From positions 1 through 64,000 of the forward strand of contig NZ_JAQVCN010000011.1 in assembly GCF_028689785.1 (NCBI RefSeq): a DNA stretch of 64,000 nt, read 5' to 3'. This document shows positions 8,559 to 16,576 of this stretch, in pieces (the stretch's first letter is position 1; each line of letters starts with the position of its first letter). The notes under the pieces were generated by a model. The model ran no database searches. It worked only from the letters and a program-made list of their open reading frames with translations, and was not told the DNA's origin. The DNA comes from Zoogloea sp. (GTDB lineage: Bacteria; Pseudomonadota; Gammaproteobacteria; Burkholderiales; Rhodocyclaceae). Position numbers and translations under genes: made by a program.

Positions 8559-10079
8559 ATGGATTTCGCCAGCCTCGGCCTGTCCGAGAACATCGTCAAA
8601 GCCGTTGCAGACGCCGGCTACACCGAACCCACCGCCGTTCAGCAAGCCGCCATCCCCGCCGCGCTTGCCGGCAAGGATCTCGTCGTATCGAGCCAGACCG
8701 GCTCCGGCAAGACTGCCGCCTTCATGCTGCCGTCCCTTCAGCGCCTCACCGCCGAACCGACCATCAAGGCCCGCGGCCCCCGCGTACTGGTGCTCACCCC
8801 GACCCGCGAACTGGCCGTCCAGGTCACCGACGCCTGCAAGGGCTACGGCAAGAACCTGCGCTACGCCAAGGCTGTCAGCGTGGTCGGCGGCATGCCTTAC
8901 CCGGTGCAGAACAAGCTGCTGTCCAGCCCCTATGAAATCCTGGTGGCCACCCCCGGCCGCCTGATGGACCAGATGAACAGCGGCCGCATCGACTTCGCCC
9001 GCCTGGAAATCCTGATCCTCGACGAAGCCGACCGCATGCTCGACATGGGCTTCGTGGATGACATCGAGGCCATCGTCGCCAAGCTGCCGGCCAGCCGCCA
9101 GACCCTGTTCTTCTCCGCCACCCTCGACGGCCAGGTCGCCCGCATGATGCAGCGCCTGCTGAAGGACCCGGAGCGCATCGAAATCGCCTCCGCCCAAACC
9201 CGTCACGAGAACATCGAGCAGCGCCTGCTGGTGGCCGATGACATCAGCCACAAGAACCGTCTCCTCGACGGCCTGCTGCGCGACGTGAGCATGGAACAGG
9301 CTATCGTGTTCACCGCCACCAAGCGCGACGCCGATGCCCTGACCCTGAACCTGGAATCCCAGGGTCACTCGGTGGCCGCCCTCCACGGCGACATGAACCA
9401 GCGCATGCGCACCCGCACCCTCGACCAGCTGCGTCGCGGCCACCTGCGCGTGCTCATCGCCACCGACGTGGCCGCCCGTGGCATCGACGTGCGCACCATC
9501 AGCCACGTCATCAACTACGACCTGCCCAAGGTTGCCGCCGACTACGTGCACCGCATCGGCCGCACCGGCCGCGGCGGCTCCAACGGCGTGGCCATCAGCC
9601 TGGCCGAGCGTCGCGACGTGCGTCTGCTGCGCGCCATCGAACGCTACACCCGCCAGCCCCTCGCCGTGCACACCCTGCCGGGCCTTGAGCCGCGCAGCAC
9701 CATGCCCGCCGACGACCGCCGGCCCGGCGGCCCGCGCCGTGACGGTGGCCGCAGCTTCGGCAACGGCGGTGGTCGCTTCGGCGACAAGCGCCCCTCCGGC
9801 GGTTTCGGTGGCGGCCGCGGCGACCGCGAACCCCGTCGTGACGCGGATGGCCGCCCCGCCAGCCCCTGGGCCGGCAATGGCGAAGGCCGTCGCGATTTCC
9901 GTGACGCCCCCCGTCGCGCCGAAGGCGCCCCGCGCCACCCGGAACACCGCACCGAGTTCCCCCACGTGGCCAAGCGCAGCTCCACCCACCACAACAGCGG
10001 TGGTGGCTTTGGCGGCTCCCGTAGCGAAGGCACCGGCGGCAAGCCCCGCGCCGGTCGCACCTTCAATCGCGACCGCTAA
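8559..10079 (+). CDS. rhlE: DEAD-box ATP-dependent RNA helicase, RhlE-like
   Basis: A 506-residue RNA helicase. The Q-motif region TEPTAVQQAAIP lies near residue 22, Walker A SQTGSGKT at 45-52, PTREL, DEAD at 155-158, SAT, and in the second RecA domain ATDVAARGIDV and HRIGRTGR. The C-terminal 130 residues form a basic, Gly/Arg-rich tail with RGG-like repeats, probably disordered and RNA-binding. It likely works in rRNA maturation, mRNA decay or cold adaptation, as RhlE-group proteins do. The ATG at 8559 is chosen because AAGGAAG precedes it and homology begins there; longer in-frame starts fall inside the leader. DeaD/SrmB are less likely given the short flanks. Confidence 0.9.
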   Translation: MDFASLGLSENIVKAVADAGYTEPTAVQQAAIPAALAGKDLVVSSQTGSGKTAAFMLPSLQRLTAEPTIKARGPRVLVLTPTRELAVQVTDACKGYGKNLRYAKAVSVVGGMPYPVQNKLLSSPYEILVATPGRLMDQMNSGRIDFARLEILILDEADRMLDMGFVDDIEAIVAKLPASRQTLFFSATLDGQVARMMQRLLKDPERIEIASAQTRHENIEQRLLVADDISHKNRLLDGLLRDVSMEQAIVFTATKRDADALTLNLESQGHSVAALHGDMNQRMRTRTLDQLRRGHLRVLIATDVAARGIDVRTISHVINYDLPKVAADYVHRIGRTGRGGSNGVAISLAERRDVRLLRAIERYTRQPLAVHTLPGLEPRSTMPADDRRPGGPRRDGGRSFGNGGGRFGDKRPSGGFGGGRGDREPRRDADGRPASPWAGNGEGRRDFRDAPRRAEGAPRHPEHRTEFPHVAKRSSTHHNSGGGFGGSRSEGTGGKPRAGRTFNRDR

Positions 10080-10118
10080 GAGATAGTCCGGCCGGGCTCC
10101 ACCCTGGCCAGTCTTCCG

Positions 10119-10145
10119 GAAGGGCACCTGCGGGTGCCCTTTTTC
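10119..10145 (+). terminator. Intrinsic terminator of the helicase gene
   Basis: Stem AGGGCACC / GGTGCCCT with a short TGCG loop, followed by a run of T. Confidence 0.88.
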
Positions 10146-10288
10146 ATTGCCGGCCTGACGCGAGGAATAGGGGCAAAAGCCCCCTCACTTCGCAGGGTTG
10201 AACTGCGCCCCCCTGTCTATGATGGAAGGAAACAAACGCGCAAGCGGCCATCCGCTCGCCCTCCGCTTCCATTCCAAAGGGAAAAACC

Positions 10289-10720
10289 ATGAAGATCACC
10301 AGTCCCATCGTTGGCGAAGTCGACGTGTCCGCAGATCGCATCATCGACTTCCCGGCCGGTCTCCCCGGCTTCGAGGCCTGCCGCCAGTTCACCCTGCTGC
10401 ACAGCGAAGGCAACGACGCGCCCAAGCTGTTCGTACTCCAGTGCCTCGACGACCCGGAAGTGGCTTTCACCGTCACCACCCCCGACATCCTCGGCCTCAA
10501 TTACGAATTCCCCCTGAGTGACGACGAAGTCGCCGGCCTGCAGCTGGGCAATGCCGATGATGCCAGCGTGCTGCTGATCGTCAGCCGTGGCGAGCCGGGC
10601 GCCTCCCCCGTGCGCGCCAACGTCATGGCACCGCTGGTCGTCAACACCGCCACCCGTCGTGGCCTGCAGAAGATCATCGGCAAGGTGGACACCAGCGTGA
10701 CGCTGAAGGCCGTAGCCTGA
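10289..10720 (+). CDS. fliW: Flagellar assembly factor FliW
   Basis: A 143-residue FliW. It binds flagellin and, in systems where this has been studied, antagonises the translational regulator CsrA, coupling flagellin export to its synthesis. Visible family features are VDVSADRIIDFPAGLPGFE at the start and the GLNYEFPL and ANVMAPLVVNTATRRGLQ segments. Here it stands alone: neither csrA nor flagellin lies nearby, although csrA often adjoins it in other bacteria. The ribosome site is AAAGGGA. It is convergent with the muramidase-like gene through a shared terminator. The gap before it (10146-10288) holds only a small GGGGC/GCCCC hairpin. Confidence 0.92.
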   Translation: MKITSPIVGEVDVSADRIIDFPAGLPGFEACRQFTLLHSEGNDAPKLFVLQCLDDPEVAFTVTTPDILGLNYEFPLSDDEVAGLQLGNADDASVLLIVSRGEPGASPVRANVMAPLVVNTATRRGLQKIIGKVDTSVTLKAVA

Positions 10721-10740
10721 TCCGGCTCCACGGCACGATG

Positions 10741-10775
10741 AAAATGGGGCGCCCACAAGAGCGCCCCATTGTTTT
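10741..10775. terminator. Bidirectional terminator between fliW and the NamZ-like gene
   Basis: Stem ATGGGGCGC / GCGCCCCAT with flanking A-rich and TGTTTT tracts, at a convergent junction. Confidence 0.85.
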
Positions 10776-10792
10776 GCCCGCCACCTGCACGC

Positions 10793-12001
10793 TCAATAGA
10801 GCAGGAAGGCCTCCCGCGCATCCAGCCACTCCCGTTCGTCGGCAAAAGCCTGAGCATCCAGGTCGCCCGGGCGAGCGGTGGCGTCATCCACCCATTGACG
10901 CAGGCTCTCCGAACCATTGATGAGGTCGATGGCAAGGCGATCGTGTTCGTACTCGTAGGGAAAATCCCGCCACAGGGGGTAGTCCCGCTGCAAGCGGCGA
11001 ATGGCTTTGAAGGCCAGGGCCTGCAGGCGCCAGGGGCGGAAAGCGGCGTGCTTGTAGTGGGTGGGATCTTCCACGTGGATCTGCACCCCGTTGCACAGCT
11101 TGCCCGCATGCTTGTGAAAAGTTGGCTCGAACCAGCACTCACGCAAGCGGCAGCCGGCCAGCCACTTGGGTGCAATCGCCTGCATCTGGGCGATCACCTG
11201 ATGGGCATCGATGTCCGGTGCACCAAACAGCTCAAGCGGCCGGGTGGTGCCCCGCCCTTCCGACAAGGTCGTGCCCTCCAGCATCACCGTGCCCGCATAG
11301 GCTCGGGCCATGGAAAGGTTGGGGGCGTTGGGGCTGGGGTTGATCCAGCTGCGCTCGGTCACCGGCCAGCCGTAGCCGGGAGCCGCATCCGGCTCCCAGC
11401 CGGTCATGGTGATCACCTCACACTCCACATCGAGCTTGAGGGTGGCAATGAACCAGCGGGCCAGCTCGCCCATGGTCATGCCATGACGCATGGGCATGGG
11501 CCCCGCGCCGACAAAGCTCTCCCACCCCGGCTGCAGCAAGGTGCCCTCCACCGGCCGGCCGGCGGGGTTGGGGCGGTCAAGCACCCACACCGCCTTCTTG
11601 TGCCTGGCCGCGGCCTCCAGCACATAGCGCAGGGTGGTGATGAAGGTGTAGATGCGACAGCCCAGGTCCTGCAGATCCACCAGCAGCACATCGAAGCGGT
11701 CCATCATCGTCGCTGTGGGCCGGCGCACCTCGCCGTACAGGCTGAACACGGGGATGCCGTGCTGCGGGTCGAAGTAGTCGGACGACTCGACCATGTTGTC
11801 CTGCTTGTCGCCACGCAGGCCGTGCTGGGGCCCGAAGGCCGCCGACAGCTGAATGTCGGGCAGGGCCGCCAGGGCGTCGATGGCGTGCTCCAGGTTGCGG
11901 GTGACGGAGGCCGGGTGGGCCAGCAGGGCAATCCGCTTACCCGCCAGGGGGCGGCGCAGGGAAGGGTCGGCAAGAAGGCGGTCGAGACCGAACTGGATCA
12001 T
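10793..12001 (-). CDS. DUF1343 / NamZ-like exo-beta-N-acetylmuramidase family protein
   Basis: A 402-residue member of the DUF1343 family, whose characterised member NamZ removes terminal N-acetylmuramic acid from peptidoglycan fragments. Family landmarks include LLAHPASVTRN, FGPQHGLRGDKQD, DVLLVDLQDLGCRIYTF, VLDRPNPAGR and EGTTLSEGRGTTRPLELFG. No signal peptide is visible, so it probably acts on imported muropeptides in the cytoplasm. The stop is 18 bp from the shared terminator with fliW. Its start overlaps the stop of the DOMON-like gene (ATGA), so the two are co-translated. Exact specificity is inferred from the family only. Confidence 0.87.
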   Translation of the reverse strand: MIQFGLDRLLADPSLRRPLAGKRIALLAHPASVTRNLEHAIDALAALPDIQLSAAFGPQHGLRGDKQDNMVESSDYFDPQHGIPVFSLYGEVRRPTATMMDRFDVLLVDLQDLGCRIYTFITTLRYVLEAAARHKKAVWVLDRPNPAGRPVEGTLLQPGWESFVGAGPMPMRHGMTMGELARWFIATLKLDVECEVITMTGWEPDAAPGYGWPVTERSWINPSPNAPNLSMARAYAGTVMLEGTTLSEGRGTTRPLELFGAPDIDAHQVIAQMQAIAPKWLAGCRLRECWFEPTFHKHAGKLCNGVQIHVEDPTHYKHAAFRPWRLQALAFKAIRRLQRDYPLWRDFPYEYEHDRLAIDLINGSESLRQWVDDATARPGDLDAQAFADEREWLDAREAFLLY

Positions 12002-12540
12002 GGTGTCGGGGCCGGTAAGGCGAGGGCAAAGCCGTCGCGGTGGTGAAAATCGGGCTTGCCGGGCGGATGGCCCAGGGCCCAGTAGCAGTGGCCGCCGTCG
12101 GCGTGCTCGACAACGGCGGTGATGCCCAGGCGCAGCGCGCCGGCCGGCAGGGACGCCGCCGGAAGGCGCACGTCCAGCGTCAGCACGCCGCCAGAACGCT
12201 GCCAGCCAAGCTGCGCCGCCGGCAGGGCGGGGCTCTCGATGCGTGCCCGGTAGGCGGAAAAATCAAAGTGCGTCCATTGCCCACCCGGAGAAAAGTTGAA
12301 CTCCCGGTAGACTTCACCCCCTTCTGCCTGCACGAAGAGTTCGAAACAGGTATGCGCCCACAGGCGCTCCAAGGGCAGGCCACCAGCCGGAATGCGCAGA
12401 CCGTCCAGAGCCCCGTCGAGCCGGTAACGCAGGCTCAGGCCACCATCAGCCTCGCACTCTGCCACCACCCGTATCCCCCTCACACAGGCATCCGGCGTAT
12501 CCGGATGGCACACGAGGGCGTGAAACGGTGACAGATTCAT
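11998..12540 (-). CDS. DOMON-like domain protein
   Basis: A 180-residue protein with a DOMON-like beta-sandwich (segments LERLWAHTCFELFVQ and YREFNFSPGGQW), a fold related to carbohydrate-binding and haem-binding modules. No signal peptide or cofactor ligand is evident, so its function is unknown. ATG at 12540 is preferred over an upstream in-frame start because GGAG precedes it and homology starts at MNLSPFHALVCHP. It is the first gene of a pair with the muramidase-like gene, with ATGA overlap, which suggests a sugar- or cell-wall-related role (inference). Confidence 0.8.
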   Translation of the reverse strand: MNLSPFHALVCHPDTPDACVRGIRVVAECEADGGLSLRYRLDGALDGLRIPAGGLPLERLWAHTCFELFVQAEGGEVYREFNFSPGGQWTHFDFSAYRARIESPALPAAQLGWQRSGGVLTLDVRLPAASLPAGALRLGITAVVEHADGGHCYWALGHPPGKPDFHHRDGFALALPAPTP

Positions 12541-12647
12541 GAGTGCTCCAAAGGGCGTCGGACCCTCCAGTTTAGCCGGTCCAGGCAACACGTTAAACTC
12601 CCGTCACTTTCTGCGGTCAATCCGCCTCTGCCTTTCGCTGCCACGCC

Positions 12648-13106
12648 ATGTCCGCCCCCCATCACCCCATCCAGCGCAGCCTCTGGGACCGCCTGCGTCA
12701 GGTTGCCCTGTTCGAGATCGGTGGCTTGCTACTGATCAGCCCGCCCTTCGTGTGGCTATCCGGCGTGCCAGCCGTGGAGTCCATCGGACTACTGCTCCTC
12801 CTGGCACTCATCGCGGCGATCTGGAATGGTGCTTACAACACCGCCTTCGACTGGTTCGAGGGGCGCCTCACCGGCCGCAGCGCCGACCGGCGCCCCTTGC
12901 CCCTGCGCGCCGCCCATGCGCTCGGCTTCGAAGGGGGCCTGCTGCTGATGAGCCTGCCCATCATCGTGCTATGGACGCAGATGGACTGGCTCTCCGCCCT
13001 CGTCGCCGACATCGGTCTTGCCCTTGCTTACATGGTGTATGCCTTCGGCTTCAACCTGGCCTACGACCGCATCTTCCCCATCTCTGCCCAACCCTCGAAT
13101 CCCTGA
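12648..13106 (+). CDS. PACE family efflux transporter (AceI-like)
   Basis: A 152-residue inner-membrane protein of the proteobacterial antimicrobial compound efflux family, whose members export biocides such as chlorhexidine or natural polyamines. Four membrane helices form two tandem bacterial-transmembrane-pair units. Family motifs are present: an acidic residue in helix 1 (LFEIGGLLL), WNGAYNTAFDWFE in unit one, RAAHALGFEGG opening unit two, and YDRIFP at the end. The start is an ATG after CTGCCACGCC with only weak ribosome-site support. The HMA-like gene follows 16 bp downstream and is probably co-transcribed. The native substrate is unknown. Confidence 0.88.
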   Translation: MSAPHHPIQRSLWDRLRQVALFEIGGLLLISPPFVWLSGVPAVESIGLLLLLALIAAIWNGAYNTAFDWFEGRLTGRSADRRPLPLRAAHALGFEGGLLLMSLPIIVLWTQMDWLSALVADIGLALAYMVYAFGFNLAYDRIFPISAQPSNP

Positions 13107-13122
13107 CCCACGAGCCCCCACC

Positions 13123-13326
13123 ATGCCCACCACTACCCTCACCATCACCGGCATGCAGTCTGACGACTGCCTGCGCACCGTCATGAACGCCATCCAGGAC
13201 CTGCCCTGCATCGGCTACGTAGACGTCTCCCTCGAAACGGGCCACGCCGAGATCGAGCACACCAGCATGGTGTCCGAAGGCGACATCCGCTCGGCCATTG
13301 AAGAAGCCGGGTTTCCGACACGCTGA
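13123..13326 (+). CDS. Small HMA-fold protein with a degenerate metal-binding motif
   Basis: A 67-residue protein with the beta-alpha-beta-beta-alpha-beta pattern of heavy-metal-associated domains (LTITGMQSDDCLRTVMNAI, VDVSLETGHAEIEH, IRSAIEEAGF). The usual metal-binding CxxC is SDDC here: the first cysteine has become serine, leaving one thiol. Copper-chaperone function is therefore doubtful, and it may bind metal weakly, bind another ligand, or act in protein contacts. It lies 16 bp after the PACE transporter, probably in one operon. The ATG at 13123 is the only start that gives an HMA-sized protein. Confidence 0.8.
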   Translation: MPTTTLTITGMQSDDCLRTVMNAIQDLPCIGYVDVSLETGHAEIEHTSMVSEGDIRSAIEEAGFPTR

Positions 13327-13336
13327 ACCTTGGGAT

Positions 13337-13358
13337 GGTCGAATGAATTCGACCCCAC
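13337..13358. repeat. REP-like palindrome, single copy
   Basis: Sequence GGTCGAATGAATTCGACC plus CCAC, a near-perfect palindrome and a close copy of the arms at 18473-18560. It lies in the gap before the psd gene. Confidence 0.7.
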
Positions 13359-13365
13359 AGCGCTC

Positions 13366-13451
13366 GTAGGGGCGATTTCAGTCGCCCGCAGACTTGGATC
13401 AAGGGCCTGCCTGTGAGCGACGCACGGATGGGCGACTGAAGTCGCCCCTAC
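13366..13451. repeat. Second REP-like family: inverted pair
   Basis: A 22-bp copy (13366-13387) beginning GTAGGGGCGATTTCAGTCGC faces its reverse complement (13430-13451) with one base difference (A/C at the centre), across 42 bp. GTAGGGGCGA-TTCA-GTCGCC is a different palindrome from the main family and lies directly beside one of its copies. Confidence 0.72.
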
Positions 13452-13528
13452 ACATCCCCCTGTGCGAACGTGGGCGCCCTGCCCCCGCCCGCTATAATCC
13501 CGACCCTCGCTCCCCCCAGGATTTCACC

Positions 13529-14380
13529 GTGTCCGACCGCCTCGCCGTCCTTCCCCAGTATCTGATACCCAAACAGGCCATCACCCTGCTGGCCGGCAAG
13601 CTGGCCAGTGCCAGGGCCGGCGGGCTCACCACCTCGGTGATCCGCTGGTTCGTGGGGCGCTACGGGGTCAACATGGCCGAGGCGGCCAATCCGGACATCG
13701 CCAGCTACGCCAGCTTCAACGACTTCTTCACCCGCCCCCTCAAAACCGGTGCCCGCCCCCTGGCCGACGCGGACTTCATCTGCCCGGTGGACGGCGCCAT
13801 CAGCCAGTTCGGGCGCATCGACCGGGACCGCATCTTCCAGGCCAAGGGCCACGACTACTCCACCCATGCCCTGGTGGGCGGCGACCGGGACCTGGCCATC
13901 CAGTTCCAGGACGGCGAGTTCGCCACCCTCTACCTCAGTCCACGGGATTACCACCGCATCCACATGCCGTGCGACGGTCGCCTGACGCGCATGATCTACG
14001 TGCCCGGCGCCCTGTTCTCGGTCAATCCCACCACCGCCCGGGGCGTGCCCGGCCTGTTCGCCCGCAACGAGCGGGTGGTGTGCGTGTTCGAGAACGACGA
14101 GATCGGCCCCTTCGTGCTGGTGCTGGTGGGCGCCACCATCGTGGGCAGCATGGCCACCGTATGGGAAGGCCAGATCAACCCGCCGCGCCCCGGCAAGATC
14201 CGCGAGTGGGACTACGCCCCGGGCAAGGTCACACTCAAAAAGGGCGACGAGATGGGGCGCTTCCTGCTCGGCTCCACGGTGGTCATGCTCTTCCCCAAGA
14301 AACGCATCAGCTTCACCCCCGACTGGGCCCCCGCCCGCCCCATCCGCATGGGCGAGGCCATGGGCAGCCGGGCCTTGTAA
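13529..14380 (+). CDS. psd: Phosphatidylserine decarboxylase proenzyme
   Basis: A 283-residue membrane-associated enzyme that makes phosphatidylethanolamine from phosphatidylserine. It self-cleaves at LGST (residues 247-250), between Gly248 and Ser249, to form the alpha chain with its N-terminal pyruvoyl group and the beta chain. Other landmarks are [10 protein letters not shown], the [11 protein letters not shown] region with the catalytic Asp, [10 protein letters not shown] with the catalytic His, and [13 protein letters not shown]. The length fits the E. coli-type enzyme. GTG at 13529 is chosen because homology starts there, with AGGA just upstream. It stands without the usual phosphatidylserine synthase neighbour. 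Confidence 0.93.
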   Translation: MSDRLAVLPQYLIPKQAITLLAGKLASARAGGLTTSVIRWFVGRYGVNMAEAANPDIASYASFNDFFTRPLKTGARPLADADFICPVDGAISQFGRIDRDRIFQAKGHDYSTHALVGGDRDLAIQFQDGEFATLYLSPRDYHRIHMPCDGRLTRMIYVPGALFSVNPTTARGVPGLFARNERVVCVFENDEIGPFVLVLVGATIVGSMATVWEGQINPPRPGKIREWDYAPGKVTLKKGDEMGRFLLGSTVVMLFPKKRISFTPDWAPARPIRMGEAMGSRAL

Positions 14381-14391
14381 GCCGATTTCCA

Positions 14392-14413
14392 TGGGGTCGA
14401 ATACGTTCGGCCC
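14392..14413. repeat. REP-like palindrome, degenerate copy
   Basis: TGGGGTCGAATACGTTCGGCCC, a diverged copy of the main family, lies in the 52-bp gap between psd and the MFS gene. Confidence 0.55.
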
Positions 14414-14432
14414 TACCGCCCGAGGAAGCCCC

Positions 14433-15578
14433 ATGCCTGTTCTGCCCACCATAGTCCTCGCCCAGCTCTTCGGCACATCCCTGTGGTTCTCGGCCAACGC
14501 CGCCGGTGACGACCTGATGCGGGCCTGGCAGCTGGTGCCCGCCGACCTGGGGCGCCTCACCAACGCCGTGCAGCTGGGCTTCATCCTCGGCACCCTGGGC
14601 TTCTCCCTCACCGGCCTGGCCGACCGCTTCCCGGCCAGCCGCATCTTTGCTCTGTGCGCCCTGCTCGGCGCTGCCGCCAATGCCGGCTTTGCGCTCTTCG
14701 CCAGCGGCATGGATTCGGCCCTGCTGTTCCGCTTCGGCGTCGGCCTGGCCCTGGCCGGGGTCTACCCCCTGGGCATGAAACTGATCGTCAGCTGGGTGCC
14801 GGAACAGGCCGGGTCGGCCCTGGCCTGGCTGGTGGGCATGCTCACCCTGGGCACCGCCCTGCCCCACGGCGTGCGCTTTCTGGAGACTGGCTGGGGCTGG
14901 CAGGCTACCGTGCTGGTGTCGTCCGGCCTGGCCGTGCTCGCTGCCGGCCTGATCAGCCGCCTGGGTGACGGCCCGCACCTGGTGCGCAAGCCCGGCGCGC
15001 CGCCCCTGCGCCTGGGGCGCGTCCTGCATACCTACGCCGAACCGCGCTTCCGTGCATCGGCCCTGGGCTACTTCGGCCACATGTGGGAGCTCTACGCCTT
15101 CTGGACCCTGGTGCCGCTGCTGGTCGGCACCATCGCCCAGGGCAAGGCCGCCGGCCCCGCCTTCGCCGTCATCGGCATCGGTGCCGCCGGCTGCGTGCTG
15201 GGCGGCTTTGCCAGCCGCCGGATCGGCAGCGCCCGGGTGGCCGCCATCGCCCTGGCCGTGTCGGCCGCCTGCTGCGCCGCCTACCCCTTCCTCAAGGGCA
15301 GCCCCGAATGGCTGCTGGCCCTGGTTATGCTGCTCTGGGGCGCCAGCGTGGTGGCCGACTCGCCCCATTTCTCGGCCCTGTCGGCCCGCGCCTGCCCGCC
15401 GGAGATCGTCGGCAGCGCCCTCGCCTTCCAGAACGCCATCGGCTTCGCCATCACCATGGTGTCCATCACCCTCAGCACCCGCCTGTGGCCGCAACTGCAG
15501 GAACAGGTGGCCTGGCTGCTGCTGCCCGGGCCACTACTGGGTCTGGTGGCCTTGGCACCCCTGTGGCGGCAGCGCTGA
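14433..15578 (+). CDS. Major facilitator superfamily transporter
   Basis: A 381-residue inner-membrane carrier with about 12 hydrophobic helices. The loop after helix 2 carries [13 protein letters not shown], the MFS motif-A region in degenerate form. [24 protein letters not shown] forms a conserved helix 4-5 region. It resembles cyanate/sugar-phosphate-type MFS members in general shape, but no substrate can be assigned. The ATG at 14433 has GAGGAAG 5 bp upstream. It is probably monocistronic and is convergent with the reductase-like gene. Confidence 0.82.
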   Translation: MPVLPTIVLAQLFGTSLWFSANAAGDDLMRAWQLVPADLGRLTNAVQLGFILGTLGFSLTGLADRFPASRIFALCALLGAAANAGFALFASGMDSALLFRFGVGLALAGVYPLGMKLIVSWVPEQAGSALAWLVGMLTLGTALPHGVRFLETGWGWQATVLVSSGLAVLAAGLISRLGDGPHLVRKPGAPPLRLGRVLHTYAEPRFRASALGYFGHMWELYAFWTLVPLLVGTIAQGKAAGPAFAVIGIGAAGCVLGGFASRRIGSARVAAIALAVSAACCAAYPFLKGSPEWLLALVMLLWGASVVADSPHFSALSARACPPEIVGSALAFQNAIGFAITMVSITLSTRLWPQLQEQVAWLLLPGPLLGLVALAPLWRQR

Positions 15579-15605
15579 ACCTACGACCGCAAAATACAAC
15601 GGCCC

Positions 15606-16181
15606 TTACACGCCAGGGGAGGCCCCCTCGTCCCGGCATACGGCGTAGCGCAATTCCGCCATGCCGGAACCCATCTGGCTGACTGACAACAGGCGCAGCC
15701 CCGGGCTCAGGATCCGACGCGGCAGCAGCGGCTTGCCACCCCCCAGGGTCGCCGAGCCAATCTGCACGATGAGCTCATCGAGCAAGCCGGCGTCGAGGAA
15801 CTGACCGGCCAGCTCGCCGCCGCCGACGATCCAGATGTTCCTGTCCCCCGCTGCCGCCTTCATGTCGGCGTGCACCTGGCGGACATCCCCCGCCACAAAG
15901 CGGATGTCCGCCCCCTCGATCGCCGGATGCACCCGATGGCTGAAAACCCAGGCCGGCTGGGTATACGGCCAGGGCGAACCGGTCTCCTCCGCCACAGCGT
16001 CCCCGTTGCGCAGCAGCCACTCATAGGTCGACGCGCCCATGGCCAGGGCCCCCACCTCGGCAATGAAGGCCGGGTAGCTGGAGGCATTCACGTCACCAAG
16101 GGGAAACAGCCAGTCGAGGGAATCGTCTTCCGTGGCGATGAAGCCATCGAGGGTGGATGCGACGTAATACTGGGTTTTCAT
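15606..16181 (-). CDS. Dihydrofolate reductase family (RibD C-terminal-like) protein
   Basis: A 191-residue protein with the DHFR-like fold of the RibD C-terminal domain, a group of NADPH-dependent reductases of mostly unknown substrate. Visible markers are YYVASTLDGFIATEDDSLDWL at the start, LAMGASTYEWLL near residue 48, and IWIVGGGELAGQFLDAGLLDEL, the NADPH-binding region. It is the last gene of a three-gene operon, starting by ATGA overlap with the small membrane protein gene. Why such a reductase follows a metal transporter is unclear; its closest relatives are often isolated genes. Confidence 0.85.
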   Translation of the reverse strand: MKTQYYVASTLDGFIATEDDSLDWLFPLGDVNASSYPAFIAEVGALAMGASTYEWLLRNGDAVAEETGSPWPYTQPAWVFSHRVHPAIEGADIRFVAGDVRQVHADMKAAAGDRNIWIVGGGELAGQFLDAGLLDELIVQIGSATLGGGKPLLPRRILSPGLRLLSVSQMGSGMAELRYAVCRDEGASPGV

Positions 16182-16576
16182 TCAAGCGAAGCCCTATGTG
16201 CCCGCCGCGCCAAAAGTAATAGATGCGCGGCCCCCAACACGGGAGCAGCGAACAGCACGGCAACTGGCCCCGACGGTGCCTGCGCAGCGGCCGCCAGGGC
16301 AGCGACGGCCCCAAGTCCCAACCCGACATACTGGAGCACCGACCCGGACCATCGCCGACCAAGGAAAAGATGACGCAGCAAGCCGCACGCGGACACCACG
16401 CCCCACGCCCCGGCGACGACCATGGCAAGTGCCACACCCCAATCGCCGCCGGACCGCCCCCAAACGGCGATCAGCATGACCGGCGCAAAGATCATCCCCT
16501 GCAACAGAACCCCTACTGCCGGGCCAAAGAGCACGGCGAATTCGACGATCAACCACCAGGGCCGCGCACGGATCAT
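16178..16576 (-). CDS. Small four-helix membrane protein, function unknown
   Basis: A 132-residue hydrophobic protein with about four membrane helices (WWLIVEFAVLFGPAVGVLLQ, MIFAPVMLIAVW, a middle helix and a C-terminal helix) and a basic tail ending RRAHRASLE. I do not recognise the family. ATG at 16576 overlaps the upstream transporter stop (TCAT junction), and its stop overlaps the next start, so it is translated as the middle gene of a tight operon. Longer in-frame starts run through the transporter coding region and are rejected. Confidence 0.72.
   Translation of the reverse strand: MIRARPWWLIVEFAVLFGPAVGVLLQGMIFAPVMLIAVWGRSGGDWGVALAMVVAGAWGVVSACGLLRHLFLGRRWSGSVLQYVGLGLGAVAALAAAAQAPSGPVAVLFAAPVLGAAHLLLLARRAHRASLE

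Noticed and set aside
8328-10127. 599-codon minus-strand frame opposite the helicase gene
   Set aside because: Low-complexity Ala/Gly/Val translation is typical of antisense frames in GC-rich genes, and the plus strand has all DEAD-box motifs.
13366-13451. Possible CRISPR or tRNA-like repeat
   Set aside because: The repeat units are inverted rather than direct, there are only two, and no cas genes or tRNA cloverleaf can be seen.
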